From: Humitalea rosea
Lineage (GTDB): Bacteria > Pseudomonadota > Alphaproteobacteria > Acetobacterales > Acetobacteraceae
Reading direction: 5' to 3'
DNA length: 64,000 bases
Assembly (NCBI RefSeq): GCF_003253705.1
Contig: NZ_QKYU01000021.1
Coordinates: forward strand, 1-64,000
Shown here: positions 34,558-43,338 of the stretch, piece after piece
How positions within the stretch are numbered: position 1 is the first letter of the stretch
How the letters are laid out: each line of letters starts with the position of its first letter
Translations under genes and position numbers: made by a program
The notes under the pieces: generated by a model
What the model was told of the DNA's origin: nothing
The model's database searches: none
Seen by the model: the letters and a program-made list of their open reading frames with translations, nothing else

Positions 34558-35133
34558 GTGAGCGCACGGGTTCACCCGATCGAGGAAGTGCGGGAGGTGA
34601 CGGTGGACGTCACCTTCCTGCGTATGGACCAGGCCCCGGCAGCCGGGCCGGAGCCGCTGCCCAAGGGCTGCCAGATGGTGCGGCTGCGGGAATGCGCGGT
34701 GCCGTATTACCGCTTCCTCTACGACACGGTGGGCGGGCCGCATCTGTGGTGGATGCGGCGGATCGCCCATGATGGGGAGATCGCCGCGGCCTTGGCGCAT
34801 CCCTCGATTTCCGTGCATGTGCTCTATCGCGGCGGGCAGCCGGCGGGGTTCTACGAGTTGGAACGGCGCTCCGGGCGCAGCACCAACCTCGCCTATTTCG
34901 GGCTGATGCCCTTCGCCATCGGGCAGGGGCTGGGCCGCGCCTTCCTCGGCCATGCCATCGCCACCGCCTGGTCCGAGGGCTGCCAGAGCCTGAGCGTGAA
35001 CACCTGCACCGCCGACCACCCGCGCGCGCTGCCGGGCTATCTCGCGGCGGGGTTCGAGACGATCAGGGTGGTGCGGGAGGTTTGGCCGATCCCGACCCGG
35101 CTGGGGCTGAAGATCCCGGCGCATCTCGCCTGA
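34558..35133 (+). CDS. GNAT family N-acetyltransferase
   Basis: A 191-residue protein starting at GTG with AAGGAA 8 nt upstream. The GNAT fold is indicated by AYFGLMPFAIGQGLGRAFLG (beta 4 and the acetyl-CoA pyrophosphate loop, about 109-129) and by TADHPRALPGYLAAGFETIR at the C-terminal side. The acceptor is unknown. It follows rpoD by 16 bp. Its last 71 bp overlap the 3' end of the convergent transporter gene. Confidence 0.85.
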   Translation: MSARVHPIEEVREVTVDVTFLRMDQAPAAGPEPLPKGCQMVRLRECAVPYYRFLYDTVGGPHLWWMRRIAHDGEIAAALAHPSISVHVLYRGGQPAGFYELERRSGRSTNLAYFGLMPFAIGQGLGRAFLGHAIATAWSEGCQSLSVNTCTADHPRALPGYLAAGFETIRVVREVWPIPTRLGLKIPAHLA

Positions 35134-36004
35134 TCCCGGCCCGGACCAGCCGCCGCAGCAGCAGCGGCGCGAGGTAGATCGGGAACTGGCACATGGCGAA
35201 GTAGAGCCAGGCCGCCCCCGGCAGCGCCCCATCCGTCGCCGCCAGCATCAGCCCCATGTTGCGCTGCGAGGCCATCAACGCGAGCGATAGCGCCGCCTGC
35301 CGGCCCGCGCGGCGGAACAGCAGCGCGGTCGCGCCAAACAGCACGAGGAAGATCGCCAGCGCCAGCAGCGCCATCCAGGCGACGCCGAGCGGATCGGCCA
35401 GGGTCTGCCCCGCCACATCGCCCATCACCGCCGAGACGAAGACCAGCAGCACCAGGATGTTGAAGCCGTTCACCGCCTCGCGGTGCCGCTCCAGCGCCGG
35501 CACCCCCGGCCAGCGGCGCACCGCCAGGGCCAGGGCCAGCGAGCCCAGCAGCATGGCCGCGAGCTTCAGCCCCATGGCCAGCGGCGAGAGCGGCAGCGCA
35601 TCGCCGAGGAAGATCCAGGCGAAGAGGGGGGCGGTCAGCGGCACCAGCATCGTCCCGCCGACCAGGGAGATCAGCACCAGCGTCGCATCCAGCCCCATCA
35701 GCGCCGCCAGCGCCGGGGCCGCCATCATCGGCGAGGCGATGCCATGCAGCATCAGCCCGAGTGCCAGCCCAGGCGGCGCCCCCATCAGCGCCAGCCCCAC
35801 GCCATAGAGCAGCGGCACCGCGATGGTGGTCCAGCCGATCGCCGCCAGCACCAGCCCCGGCCGCCGCAGATGCCCCCGCAGCGCGACGAGATCGACCCGG
35901 GCGAAGGAGACCACCAGCAGCAGGAACACCGCCTCGGTCACATAGGGCCGCAGCACGGCGCCGAGCGGGGGCAGGCCGATGCCCACGACCAGCAGCGCCG
36001 CCAC
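35063..36004 (-). CDS. bile acid:sodium symporter (BASS) family transporter
   Basis: The product has about nine membrane helices and BASS features such as GIASPMMAAPALAALMGLD and NGFNILVLLVFVSAVMGDV. From the GTG at 36004 it is 313 residues. In-frame, family-like sequence (LLAWIGRQGARAV) continues upstream with no ATG, GTG or TTG before the neighbouring stop, so a rarer start such as CTG is possible. The C-terminal Pro/Ser/Ala tail is encoded antisense to the acetyltransferase 3' end and is probably not conserved. Substrate unknown. Confidence 0.75.
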   Translation of the reverse strand: MAALLVVGIGLPPLGAVLRPYVTEAVFLLLVVSFARVDLVALRGHLRRPGLVLAAIGWTTIAVPLLYGVGLALMGAPPGLALGLMLHGIASPMMAAPALAALMGLDATLVLISLVGGTMLVPLTAPLFAWIFLGDALPLSPLAMGLKLAAMLLGSLALALAVRRWPGVPALERHREAVNGFNILVLLVFVSAVMGDVAGQTLADPLGVAWMALLALAIFLVLFGATALLFRRAGRQAALSLALMASQRNMGLMLAATDGALPGAAWLYFAMCQFPIYLAPLLLRRLVRAGIRRDAPGSSAPAGSGSAKPPAPP

Positions 36005-36057
36005 CGCGCGCGCGCCCTGCCGTCCGATCCAGGCCAGCAGGCGATAGGGTGATGTGG

Positions 36058-36792
36058 TCAGGACAGTCCCCGCCAGGCGATCTCCGCCCCCAATGCCAGC
36101 AACCCGAGGAAGAAGCAGCGCCGGAAGGTCTCGGGCGAGACCCGCGCCCGCAGCCAGCCGCCGAGCGCCATCCCCGCCAGCGCCGGGGCCAGCGCCAACA
36201 GCGAGCCCCCGAGCGCCGCCACCGGCAGCGCCCCATGCGCGGCAAGGCCCGCCGCCAGCGCCAGGGTCGAGACGGTGAAGGACAGCCCCAGCGCCTGCAC
36301 CAACTCGTCGCGGGACAGCCCGAGGGCGGCGAGATAGGGCACCGCCGGCAGCACGAAGACGCCCGTCGCCCCGGTGACGAGGCCGGTCGCGATGCCTACC
36401 ACCGGCCCGGCCCAGGGCTCGGCCCGCGCCGGCACATGCAGCCGCAGCCGCGACAGCCCGACCGCCGCATAGGCGATCAGCGCCAGCCCCAGGGCCGCGA
36501 CCGGCAGGCGGGAGGCGCTGCCCGCGATCAGCCCCGCGCCCGCGAGCGTGCCGATCAGTATGCCCGCCATCATCGGCCCAAGCCGCCGCGGCAGCCGCCC
36601 CAGCCCCGGCCCCGCCAGCAATTGCCAGATGTTCGTGACCAGCGAGGGCACCACCAGCAAGGCGGCCGCCTCCACCGGCAACATCACCAGCCCGAGCAGC
36701 CCCATGGCGATGGTGGGCAGGCCGAGGCCGATCACCCCCTTCACCACGCCGGCGAGGAGGAAGGTCGCGCCGATGAAAATCAGGTCAGCCAT
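36058..36792 (-). CDS. TauE/SafE family sulfite/anion exporter
   Basis: A 244-residue, eight-helix membrane protein with the TauE/SafE pattern: VVKGVIGLGLPTIAMGLLGL near the N-terminus and the repeated half VGIATGLVTGATGVFVLP. These proteins are thought to carry sulfite or related organic anions. The ATG at 36792 follows AGAGGG. It lies just upstream of the BASS gene on the same strand, so two organic-anion transporters are probably co-transcribed. Confidence 0.88.
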   Translation of the reverse strand: MADLIFIGATFLLAGVVKGVIGLGLPTIAMGLLGLVMLPVEAAALLVVPSLVTNIWQLLAGPGLGRLPRRLGPMMAGILIGTLAGAGLIAGSASRLPVAALGLALIAYAAVGLSRLRLHVPARAEPWAGPVVGIATGLVTGATGVFVLPAVPYLAALGLSRDELVQALGLSFTVSTLALAAGLAAHGALPVAALGGSLLALAPALAGMALGGWLRARVSPETFRRCFFLGLLALGAEIAWRGLS

Positions 36793-36820
36793 TGCCGCCC
36801 TCTCGACCGTGCCAGGGACA

Positions 36821-37075
36821 TCACCTCTGGACCCCATCGGGCCGACGCTGGCGCCCGTGCAGCACGCGCAGGAGTTCGACGGCATCGCCCCGCACGCGGT
36901 AGGGCACGATGTAGGGCGTCCGAGGGACGACCAATTCCCGCGTCCCGCTGCGCCGGCCCGGTCGGCCTGTTCCCGGAAATTCCGTGAGGGCGGCGACAGC
37001 GGAGAGGACAAGCTGCATCTGTTCGCTCGCCGCGCCCAGGTCGCGGATGGCCGGTTCGGTCCAGATTATCCGCAT
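36821..37075 (-). CDS. RelE/ParE family toxin
   Basis: An 84-residue toxin of the ParE fold. It starts with IWTEPAIRDLGAASEQM, carries the arginine-rich RPGRRSGTRELVV, and has the typical C-terminal beta strands PYIVPYRV and VELLRVLHGRQ. The frame appears intact. It overlaps the antitoxin by 10 bp and is translated after it. ParE relatives poison gyrase and RelE relatives cleave mRNA; the RE.V.....YIVPYRV pattern favours the ParE side. Confidence 0.87.
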   Translation of the reverse strand: MRIIWTEPAIRDLGAASEQMQLVLSAVAALTEFPGTGRPGRRSGTRELVVPRTPYIVPYRVRGDAVELLRVLHGRQRRPDGVQR

Positions 37076-37356
37076 TTGGGGGCCGGGCGTTCGGCGGGGC
37101 TACCCCACGACCGAACCCAAGCCTCTACATCCTCATGCGAAGCAACCCGGCCATCCTCCGCCGCCTTGATCCCTTCGTCGATGGCCGCGAGATGCCACGT
37201 CTGCAGCGCGACATAGTCCTCGACCGCCTGCTCGATGATCCAGGATTTTGGACGATCCAGGGCGGCGGCGAGGGCGCCGACCTGTTCGTTCAGTGTCGGC
37301 GTCAGGCGAACGCTGACCGGCTGGCCCTTGCTCATTTTGGTGTCTGTCACAGCCAT
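37066..37356 (-). CDS. ribbon-helix-helix antitoxin of the ParDE-like pair
   Basis: A 96-residue protein with an N-terminal RHH/CopG DNA-binding domain (QPVSVRLTPTLNEQVGALAA, then PKSWIIEQAVEDYVA) and a C-terminal toxin-binding tail. The start at 37356 is preferred to a GTG at 37371, because the upstream 23 bp contain the direct-repeat operator. It precedes and overlaps the toxin gene, the standard order. Autorepression by the complex is expected. Confidence 0.85.
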   Translation of the reverse strand: MAVTDTKMSKGQPVSVRLTPTLNEQVGALAAALDRPKSWIIEQAVEDYVALQTWHLAAIDEGIKAAEDGRVASHEDVEAWVRSWGSPAERPAPKCG

Positions 37357-37367
37357 TCGCTTATCAT

Positions 37368-37390
37368 GCACTACGCCGCACTACAGTGTA
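37368..37390 (-). promoter_or_regulatory. toxin-antitoxin promoter with 10-bp-spaced direct repeats
   Basis: GCACTAC occurs twice, at 37368-37374 and 37378-37384, exactly 10 bp apart, next to a TACACT hexamer (37390-37385, minus strand) that could be the -10. RHH antitoxins bind adjacent half-sites one helical turn apart, so this is a candidate autoregulatory operator. Confidence 0.5.
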
Positions 37391-37401
37391 AACGAGATCG
37401 A

Positions 37402-37425
37402 GGGGTGCTTGTCGCCAAGCACCCC
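37402..37425 (-). terminator. strong hairpin downstream of hppA
   Basis: Two perfect 10-bp arms (37402-37411 and 37416-37425) around a TCGC tetraloop, 10 bp past the hppA stop. There is no T-run on the minus strand, so it may need Rho or act mainly as a 3' end stabiliser. It also insulates hppA from the toxin-antitoxin promoter. Confidence 0.55.
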
Positions 37426-37435
37426 CGCCCCGCCG

Positions 37436-39565
37436 CTACTGATGCGCCAGCACCGCCAGCAGCAGCAGCGCCACGATGTTGGTGATCTTGATCATCGGGT
37501 TCACCGCCGGGCCGGAGGTGTCCTTGTAGGGATCGCCCACGGTGTCGCCGGTGACGGCGGCCTTATGGGCATCGCTGCCCTTGCCGCCATAATGGCCTTC
37601 CTCGATGTATTTCTTGGCATTGTCCCAGGCACCGCCGCCCGTGGTCATCGAGACCGCGACGAAGAAGCCGGTGACGATCACGCCCAGCAGCATCGCCCCC
37701 AGCGCGGAGAAGGCCGCGGCCTTGCCCCCCACCGCCAGGATCACCCCGTAGCAGACGATGGGCGACAGCACCGGCAGCAGCGACGGGATGATCATTTCCC
37801 GGATCGCGCTCTTGGTCAGCATGTCCACCGCCCGGCCGTAGTCGGGCCGGACCTCGCCGGTCATGATGCCGGGGTTCTCGCGGAACTGGCGGCGGACTTC
37901 CTCCACCACGCTCATCGCCGCGCGCCCGACCGCCGTCATCGCGATGCCGCCGAACAGATACGGCAGCATGCCGCCGAACAGCAGCCCGACCACGACATAG
38001 GGATCGGAGAGCGAGAAGGTCAGCGGCGGGATCCCCGCGAAATACGGGTACTGCGCCGAATTGGCGATGAAGTAGTTCAGGTCCTGGGTATAGGCCGCGA
38101 AGAGCACCACCGCGCCGAGCGCCGCCGAGCCGATCGCATAGCCCTTGGTCACCGCCTTGGTGGTGTTGCCGACCGCATCCAGCGCATCCGTGGTGTGGCG
38201 GATTTCCGGCGGCAGCCCAGCCATTTCGGCGATGCCGCCGGCATTGTCGGTGACCGGCCCGAAGGCATCGAGCGCCACGATCATGCCCGCGACCCCCAGC
38301 ATCGTCGTGGTCGCGATGGCGATGCCATAGAGACCGGCGATGTTGAAGCTGAACAGGATGCCCGCGATGATGATCAGCGCGGGGATCGCGGTCGCCTCCA
38401 TGCTGATGGCCAGGCCCCGGATGACATTGGTGCCATGCCCGGTCTGGCTGCTTTCGGCGATCGCCCGCACCGGCTTGTACTGCGTGCCGGTATAGTATTC
38501 GGTGATCACCACGAGGCAGGCCGTCACCGCGATGCCGACGACGCCGCAGAGCCAGAGCCCGAGCGGCGTGAAGCTCACCCCCTGGGCCGTGATGATGTTG
38601 GTGAAGCCGCCGAAGATGATCGCGGTCAGCGGCAGGGTCGCCACCAGCGACAGCACCGCCGTCACGATCAGCCCGCGATAGAGCGCCGACATGATGTGCT
38701 GGCTGGCCGGCAGCTTCACGAAATAGGTGCCGGCGATCGAGGTCACGACGCAGACGCCGCCCACCGCCATCGGATAGAGCATGCCCGCAAGCCGCTGCCC
38801 CGGATCGACGAAGGCGATGGCCGCCAGCACCATGGTCGCGACCAGGGTGACCGCATAGGTCTCGAACAGATCCGCCGCCATGCCGGCGCAATCGCCGACA
38901 TTGTCGCCCACATTGTCGGCGATGGTGGCGGGGTTGCGGGGGTCGTCCTCGGGGATGCCGGCCTCGACCTTGCCGACCATGTCGCCGCCGACGTCAGCGC
39001 CCTTGGTGAAGATGCCGCCGCCGAGCCGCGCGAAGATCGAGATCAGCGAGGCGCCGAAGCCGAGGGCCACCAGCGCATCGATGACGACGCGCGAATTCGG
39101 CGCATGGCCGCCGAGCACGACCAGGATGAAGAAGTAGCTGGTGACCCCGAGCAGCGCCAGGCCCGCGACCAGCATGCCGGTGATGGCGCCCGACTTGAAC
39201 GCCACATCCAGCCCCGCCGCCAGCGAGGTGGCCGAGGCCTGGGCGGTGCGGACATTGGCCCGCACGCTCACGTTCATCCCGATGAACCCCGCCGCCGCCG
39301 AGAGCAGCGCCCCCAGCAGGAAGCCGATCGCGACGGTGATGCCGAGCAGCCAGACCACGATGACGAACAGCACGGCGCCGACGATGGCGATCGTCGTGTA
39401 TTGCCGCTTCAGATAGGCCTGGGCCCCTTCCTGGATCGCCTGGGCGATCTCCTGCATCCGGGCCGAGCCCGCATCGCGGGCCAGCACGTCCTTCGCCGTA
39501 ACAACGCTGTAGGCGATGGCTGCGCCCCCCAGCAGAATGACCAGCAGCAATGAAATCGTCAGCAA
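37436..39565 (-). CDS. hppA: K+-insensitive membrane proton-pumping pyrophosphatase
   Basis: A roughly 709-residue membrane PPase with about 16 helices. It pumps protons using pyrophosphate. The substrate-binding motifs are [20 protein letters not shown] and [19 protein letters not shown]; a second acidic set is [14 protein letters not shown]. The diagnostic [10 protein letters not shown] has lysine where K+-dependent enzymes have alanine, so this is the K+-independent class, as in Rhodospirillum. The chosen start is a TTG with AAGGGGG 8 nt upstream; another in-frame TTG lies seven codons earlier. Confidence 0.95.
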   Translation of the reverse strand: MLTISLLLVILLGGAAIAYSVVTAKDVLARDAGSARMQEIAQAIQEGAQAYLKRQYTTIAIVGAVLFVIVVWLLGITVAIGFLLGALLSAAAGFIGMNVSVRANVRTAQASATSLAAGLDVAFKSGAITGMLVAGLALLGVTSYFFILVVLGGHAPNSRVVIDALVALGFGASLISIFARLGGGIFTKGADVGGDMVGKVEAGIPEDDPRNPATIADNVGDNVGDCAGMAADLFETYAVTLVATMVLAAIAFVDPGQRLAGMLYPMAVGGVCVVTSIAGTYFVKLPASQHIMSALYRGLIVTAVLSLVATLPLTAIIFGGFTNIITAQGVSFTPLGLWLCGVVGIAVTACLVVITEYYTGTQYKPVRAIAESSQTGHGTNVIRGLAISMEATAIPALIIIAGILFSFNIAGLYGIAIATTTMLGVAGMIVALDAFGPVTDNAGGIAEMAGLPPEIRHTTDALDAVGNTTKAVTKGYAIGSAALGAVVLFAAYTQDLNYFIANSAQYPYFAGIPPLTFSLSDPYVVVGLLFGGMLPYLFGGIAMTAVGRAAMSVVEEVRRQFRENPGIMTGEVRPDYGRAVDMLTKSAIREMIIPSLLPVLSPIVCYGVILAVGGKAAAFSALGAMLLGVIVTGFFVAVSMTTGGGAWDNAKKYIEEGHYGGKGSDAHKAAVTGDTVGDPYKDTSGPAVNPMIKITNIVALLLLAVLAHQ

Positions 39566-39607
39566 GTCGGAGTCCCCCTTTTCCAATCGTTCTTAGCGCG
39601 ACAGGTG

Positions 39608-39624
39608 CCGGCGCTATGCGCCGG
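39608..39624. other. short hairpin between tamB and hppA
   Basis: CCGGCGC and GCGCCGG arms with a 3-nt loop, 46 bp downstream of the tamB stop (minus strand) and upstream of the hppA start. No T-run. Possible 3' end signal for the tamA-tamB transcript. Confidence 0.4.
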
Positions 39625-39669
39625 TTGGGGGAAGGCTGGCAGGACGGCGAGCGGCCTGCAAGGCGGCTG

Positions 39670-42600
39670 TCAATACTCGAATTCGTAGCCGAGCCCGACC
39701 CGTTCGCCGGCCTCCCCGCGCGAGGTCTCGGCCTCCAGCCGCAGCCGGGGCGTCAGCTCCCATTGCGCCGAGACGCCGGGGGCGGCGCCGGTGGTGCCGG
39801 GGCGGATGCCGAGGTAGAGGCCCGGCGCCAGATAGCGCCCGGCCTCGACGCCGGTATTGCCGTTCTCCCCGGTCGCGACCCCGAGCCGGTCGAGCCCCAG
39901 CGAACGGCCAAGGCGGGAGAGCGCGCCGCCGGTGCCCTCGCCGCCGGTGCCGGAGAGCCGGGCCAGCGCCTCCACCGCCTGCACCGCCTCGATGCCCGAC
40001 AGCTTCTGCCCGCTGCGACCGAACAGCAGCTGCGCCATGGCTTCCTCCGGCGGCAGTTCGGGGGCGGAGGTGATGCGGATGTCGGGTTTGTTGGCCGGGC
40101 CGGTCACCTCGATGGTCACGCGGTAGCTGCCGGCGTCCGAGGTCGCCGAGAGGTTCAACGTGGGGATCAGCTCCCCGGCGAAGCGCATGGTGCCGCGCTG
40201 GAAGGTGAGCCTCCGCGTCGGCAGTTCCAGCGAGCCACGCCGCAGGGTCAGCTCGCCTTGCGAATCCGGCGCGGTCAGCGTGCCGCCCACGGCCAGGCTG
40301 CCGCCCAGCTCCGCATCCACGCCACGCCCCTGCACCAGCACCCGCGGGGCGTTGATCTGCAAGGCCAGGACCCAGGCGGGGCCGGAGCCCCCGGGCGGGG
40401 CCAGGGGCCGGCGCACCAGCGGTGCGGCGCCGCTGGGCCTGGTGCCGCGCGACTCGACGCCCGCGAGCAGCGGCACCGAGCCGGAGAGGGTTTCCGGCAC
40501 CCGCAGATCGGCCCGCGGCACGTCGATGCGCCCGGCCAGCCGTGCGGCGCCCAGCAGCGGCCCGACCAAGGTGAGGTCGGCATTGAAGCTCGCGCTGCCG
40601 AAGCCGCCGGCCAGCGGCCGGGCATTGCGCGCGGTCAGGCGCAGATCGGCGGGGATGCCCTCGGCCAAGGGGTCAAGGCTGCCCGTGATGCCCAGCGTGC
40701 CGCCACCGGCGGTGCGCCCGGCGAGGCTTTCGATCCGCAGCCGGTCATTGGCGAAGCCGAGCCGCCCGGTGAGGTCGGTGACCGCGCCGCCAAGTGCGGC
40801 ATTGCGCCAACTGCCGCCCGAGAGCGTGGCCCCCCCCTCCGGCCGTGGCGCGCCCAGGGTGCCGCCGATGCGGACATCGAGCGCGACCTGCCCGGCGACC
40901 CGATCCGCCCCCCCGTTCAGGAAGGGCGCCAAAGCGCGGTTGAGGTCGAAATTGCCCCGCAGCGCCGCCTGCATCGCCGAGGAGTCCGACCAGCCCGCGA
41001 GGCTCGCGGTGCCAGTGACCCGCCCGGTCTGCCCCGCCTCGGCCGAGAGGCTGACGCGGCCGCCGGCGGCCGAGGCCTCGCCCTCCGCCTGCGCCGAGAC
41101 CGGCGGCAGGCCGGAGACGCCGGGGCTGCCGAGCCCGGTCGCATTGAGGCGGAAGCGGGCGCGCTCGGCCTTCTCGATGGTGACGGTGCCATCCACCCGG
41201 CCGGTCACCGGGCCGGCCAGATCCAGCGGCACCGCATGCAGCGCGACCTCGACGCGGTTCATGATCGCACCCGAGGCCTCGATCCGGCCGGAGCCGATGC
41301 CCAGTGCCAGACCCTCCAGCACCGGCCCCGCCTCGGCATTGCGCAGCCGGGCCGGGCGCAGCAGCCGCAACAACTGGCCGGGGCCGCGGAACACATCAAG
41401 CGCGGCGAGGTCCAGCGCCTGTTCGGCCGGATGCGCGGTGCCGCGCAGGGTGGCGCGGACGCCGGAGGCGGCGGCATTGGCCTCGATCGCCAGCGCCTCC
41501 AGCCCGCCTTCCGCCGTGACGCGCGCGGTGGTGCCGTCGGGGCGGCTCGCATCGATCCGGACCTTCACCCGCTGCACATCCGCAGGGGTGGTCGCCTCCA
41601 CCGTGGCTTCGATGCGTCCGGGCGTGCCGGGCAGCAGAACGGCGAGGTCGGGGACCAGCAAATGCGCGCCGCCGGTGGCGAGCCGCCTGGCCGGATCGAC
41701 CAGCCCGCTGGCCTCCAGCCTGGCGGTGCCGAGGCTGACCTCGGCCGCATGCAGCCGGATCAGCGCGCCCTCGGGGCTGGCGCGCAGGGTCAGCGCCAGC
41801 GGCAGGTCGCGGTAGCGGCCGCTGCCCTCGGCGGTGGCTTCGACCGGCAGCCCGGCGGCGAGGCGGATGGTGGCGGTCAGGCGCGGCGCCTCGACGCCCG
41901 CGAGCCCGGCTTCGACGCCCTCCGCGAGCAGGGTCACGCGGCCATCGGTGATCCCGCCGTCCAGGGTCGCCTCGACATGGGCGGGGCCGGCGAGGCCGAG
42001 CGGGGCCAGGTCGCGCAGGTCCAGCACCACCTTGGCGGTCTGCGGCATGCCGGCGGGGGTCAGGGTCGCCTCCGCCTGGGCCGCGAGCTTGTCGGCATCG
42101 AGGGTCGCGGTCACCGCCTCGCCAGTCTCGGCCAGGGTGCCGGCCAGGGTGCCGGTGACCGTGTTGCCGAGCAGCGCATCGGCCTGGGCGACGCCGCTGC
42201 GGGGTTCGGTCACGCGGAAACGCGCATCCAGCCGAGGGGCGGCGAGGCTGCCGAGGATGCGGCCCTCGGCCCCGGCCTCGGCGAAGCCGGTGCCGGGCGG
42301 CAGCAGGGCGCGGGCCGGGGGCGCGGCAGCGGCCCGGAACGCCAGCGCCAGCGCGCCGTCGCCGGCGATATCGCCCGAGAGGTCCAGGGTGCCGGCCGGC
42401 ACCGCGGCCTTCACCCCGGTCAAGGTGATCGCGCCATCCGCGGCCAGGGCCAGCCTGCCGGACAGGTCGAGCTGTTCCGCCGCCGGGGGCAGCAGCCCGG
42501 GGCCGCGCGCCGCCGCGGTCAGGTCGAGCTGCGCGCCGCCTGCGGCATCCAGCCCGACGGTGCCGCTGGCGGTCAGGCTCACATCGGCGCCGAGCCCCGC

Positions 42601-43338
42601 GCTCAACCGGAAGGGGGCGGCGGCGACCGGCCCGTCGAGGCTGAGCTCCACCCGCCCCGGCAGATCGGCGCGCCCGGCGAGCAACTGGCCGAAGGCCCCG
42701 GCCGGATCATCCAGCCGGATCTGCGCCGCGAGCCGGCCGGTGCCCGGGCGCCAGTCCAGCGCGACGGTGCCGGTGCCCGCCGCATCCAGGCGCTTCAGGT
42801 CGAGGTCGGCGGTCAGCCCGGTGCCGGGCACCAGCGCGGCCGAGCCGGTCGCGGCGAAATGCGCCTCCTGCCCGGCGACCGCCTCGCCGATGATGACCTC
42901 GTCCAGCGCCAGGGCGCGGATCTCGATGCTGACCGGCAAGGACGGCAGTTCCGGCAGCAGCGGGCCGGGCGGCGGCGGTTCGGCGGCGGGCGTGCCCGGG
43001 GGCAGGCGGTCGAGGCGCAGCCGGGTCGCGCTGACGCGCTCCAGCCGGATGATCCGATCGGCCAGCGCCGCCCAGTCCAGCGAGATCTCGGCGTTCCGAA
43101 GGTCGAGCCAGACCCCCGCGTCATCGGCCATGGCGATGCGGTCGGCGTGGAAGCGGCCGGGGAAGGGGCCGGACAGGCCCTCGATGGTCAGCCCTGGCAC
43201 GGCGCCCATGGCGGTCTTCTCAAGCAGCCGGCGCCCCGGGCCGGTATCGGCCGCCCAGAGCAGCCCCAGCACCAGCAGCGGGATCGCGACCAGCAGCGCC
43301 AGGACCAGACGCAGCCCCCAGAGCGCCAGGCGCCTCAA
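39670..43338 (-). CDS. tamB: TamB: translocation and assembly module / AsmA-like lipid-transfer protein
   Basis: A 1222-residue protein with one N-terminal inner-membrane anchor (about 9-30), a very long beta-helical, glycine/alanine-rich periplasmic body and a C-terminal DUF490/TamB domain (about 880-1222). That domain includes GSYRVTIEVTGPANKPDIRI and EEAMAQLLFGRSG and ends LGYEFEY. TamB bridges the two membranes with TamA and takes part in outer-membrane protein assembly and lipid transport. The TTG start overlaps the tamA stop (TTGA), so it is translationally coupled. Confidence 0.93.
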   Translation of the reverse strand: MRRLALWGLRLVLALLVAIPLLVLGLLWAADTGPGRRLLEKTAMGAVPGLTIEGLSGPFPGRFHADRIAMADDAGVWLDLRNAEISLDWAALADRIIRLERVSATRLRLDRLPPGTPAAEPPPPGPLLPELPSLPVSIEIRALALDEVIIGEAVAGQEAHFAATGSAALVPGTGLTADLDLKRLDAAGTGTVALDWRPGTGRLAAQIRLDDPAGAFGQLLAGRADLPGRVELSLDGPVAAAPFRLSAGLGADVSLTASGTVGLDAAGGAQLDLTAAARGPGLLPPAAEQLDLSGRLALAADGAITLTGVKAAVPAGTLDLSGDIAGDGALALAFRAAAAPPARALLPPGTGFAEAGAEGRILGSLAAPRLDARFRVTEPRSGVAQADALLGNTVTGTLAGTLAETGEAVTATLDADKLAAQAEATLTPAGMPQTAKVVLDLRDLAPLGLAGPAHVEATLDGGITDGRVTLLAEGVEAGLAGVEAPRLTATIRLAAGLPVEATAEGSGRYRDLPLALTLRASPEGALIRLHAAEVSLGTARLEASGLVDPARRLATGGAHLLVPDLAVLLPGTPGRIEATVEATTPADVQRVKVRIDASRPDGTTARVTAEGGLEALAIEANAAASGVRATLRGTAHPAEQALDLAALDVFRGPGQLLRLLRPARLRNAEAGPVLEGLALGIGSGRIEASGAIMNRVEVALHAVPLDLAGPVTGRVDGTVTIEKAERARFRLNATGLGSPGVSGLPPVSAQAEGEASAAGGRVSLSAEAGQTGRVTGTASLAGWSDSSAMQAALRGNFDLNRALAPFLNGGADRVAGQVALDVRIGGTLGAPRPEGGATLSGGSWRNAALGGAVTDLTGRLGFANDRLRIESLAGRTAGGGTLGITGSLDPLAEGIPADLRLTARNARPLAGGFGSASFNADLTLVGPLLGAARLAGRIDVPRADLRVPETLSGSVPLLAGVESRGTRPSGAAPLVRRPLAPPGGSGPAWVLALQINAPRVLVQGRGVDAELGGSLAVGGTLTAPDSQGELTLRRGSLELPTRRLTFQRGTMRFAGELIPTLNLSATSDAGSYRVTIEVTGPANKPDIRITSAPELPPEEAMAQLLFGRSGQKLSGIEAVQAVEALARLSGTGGEGTGGALSRLGRSLGLDRLGVATGENGNTGVEAGRYLAPGLYLGIRPGTTGAAPGVSAQWELTPRLRLEAETSRGEAGERVGLGYEFEY

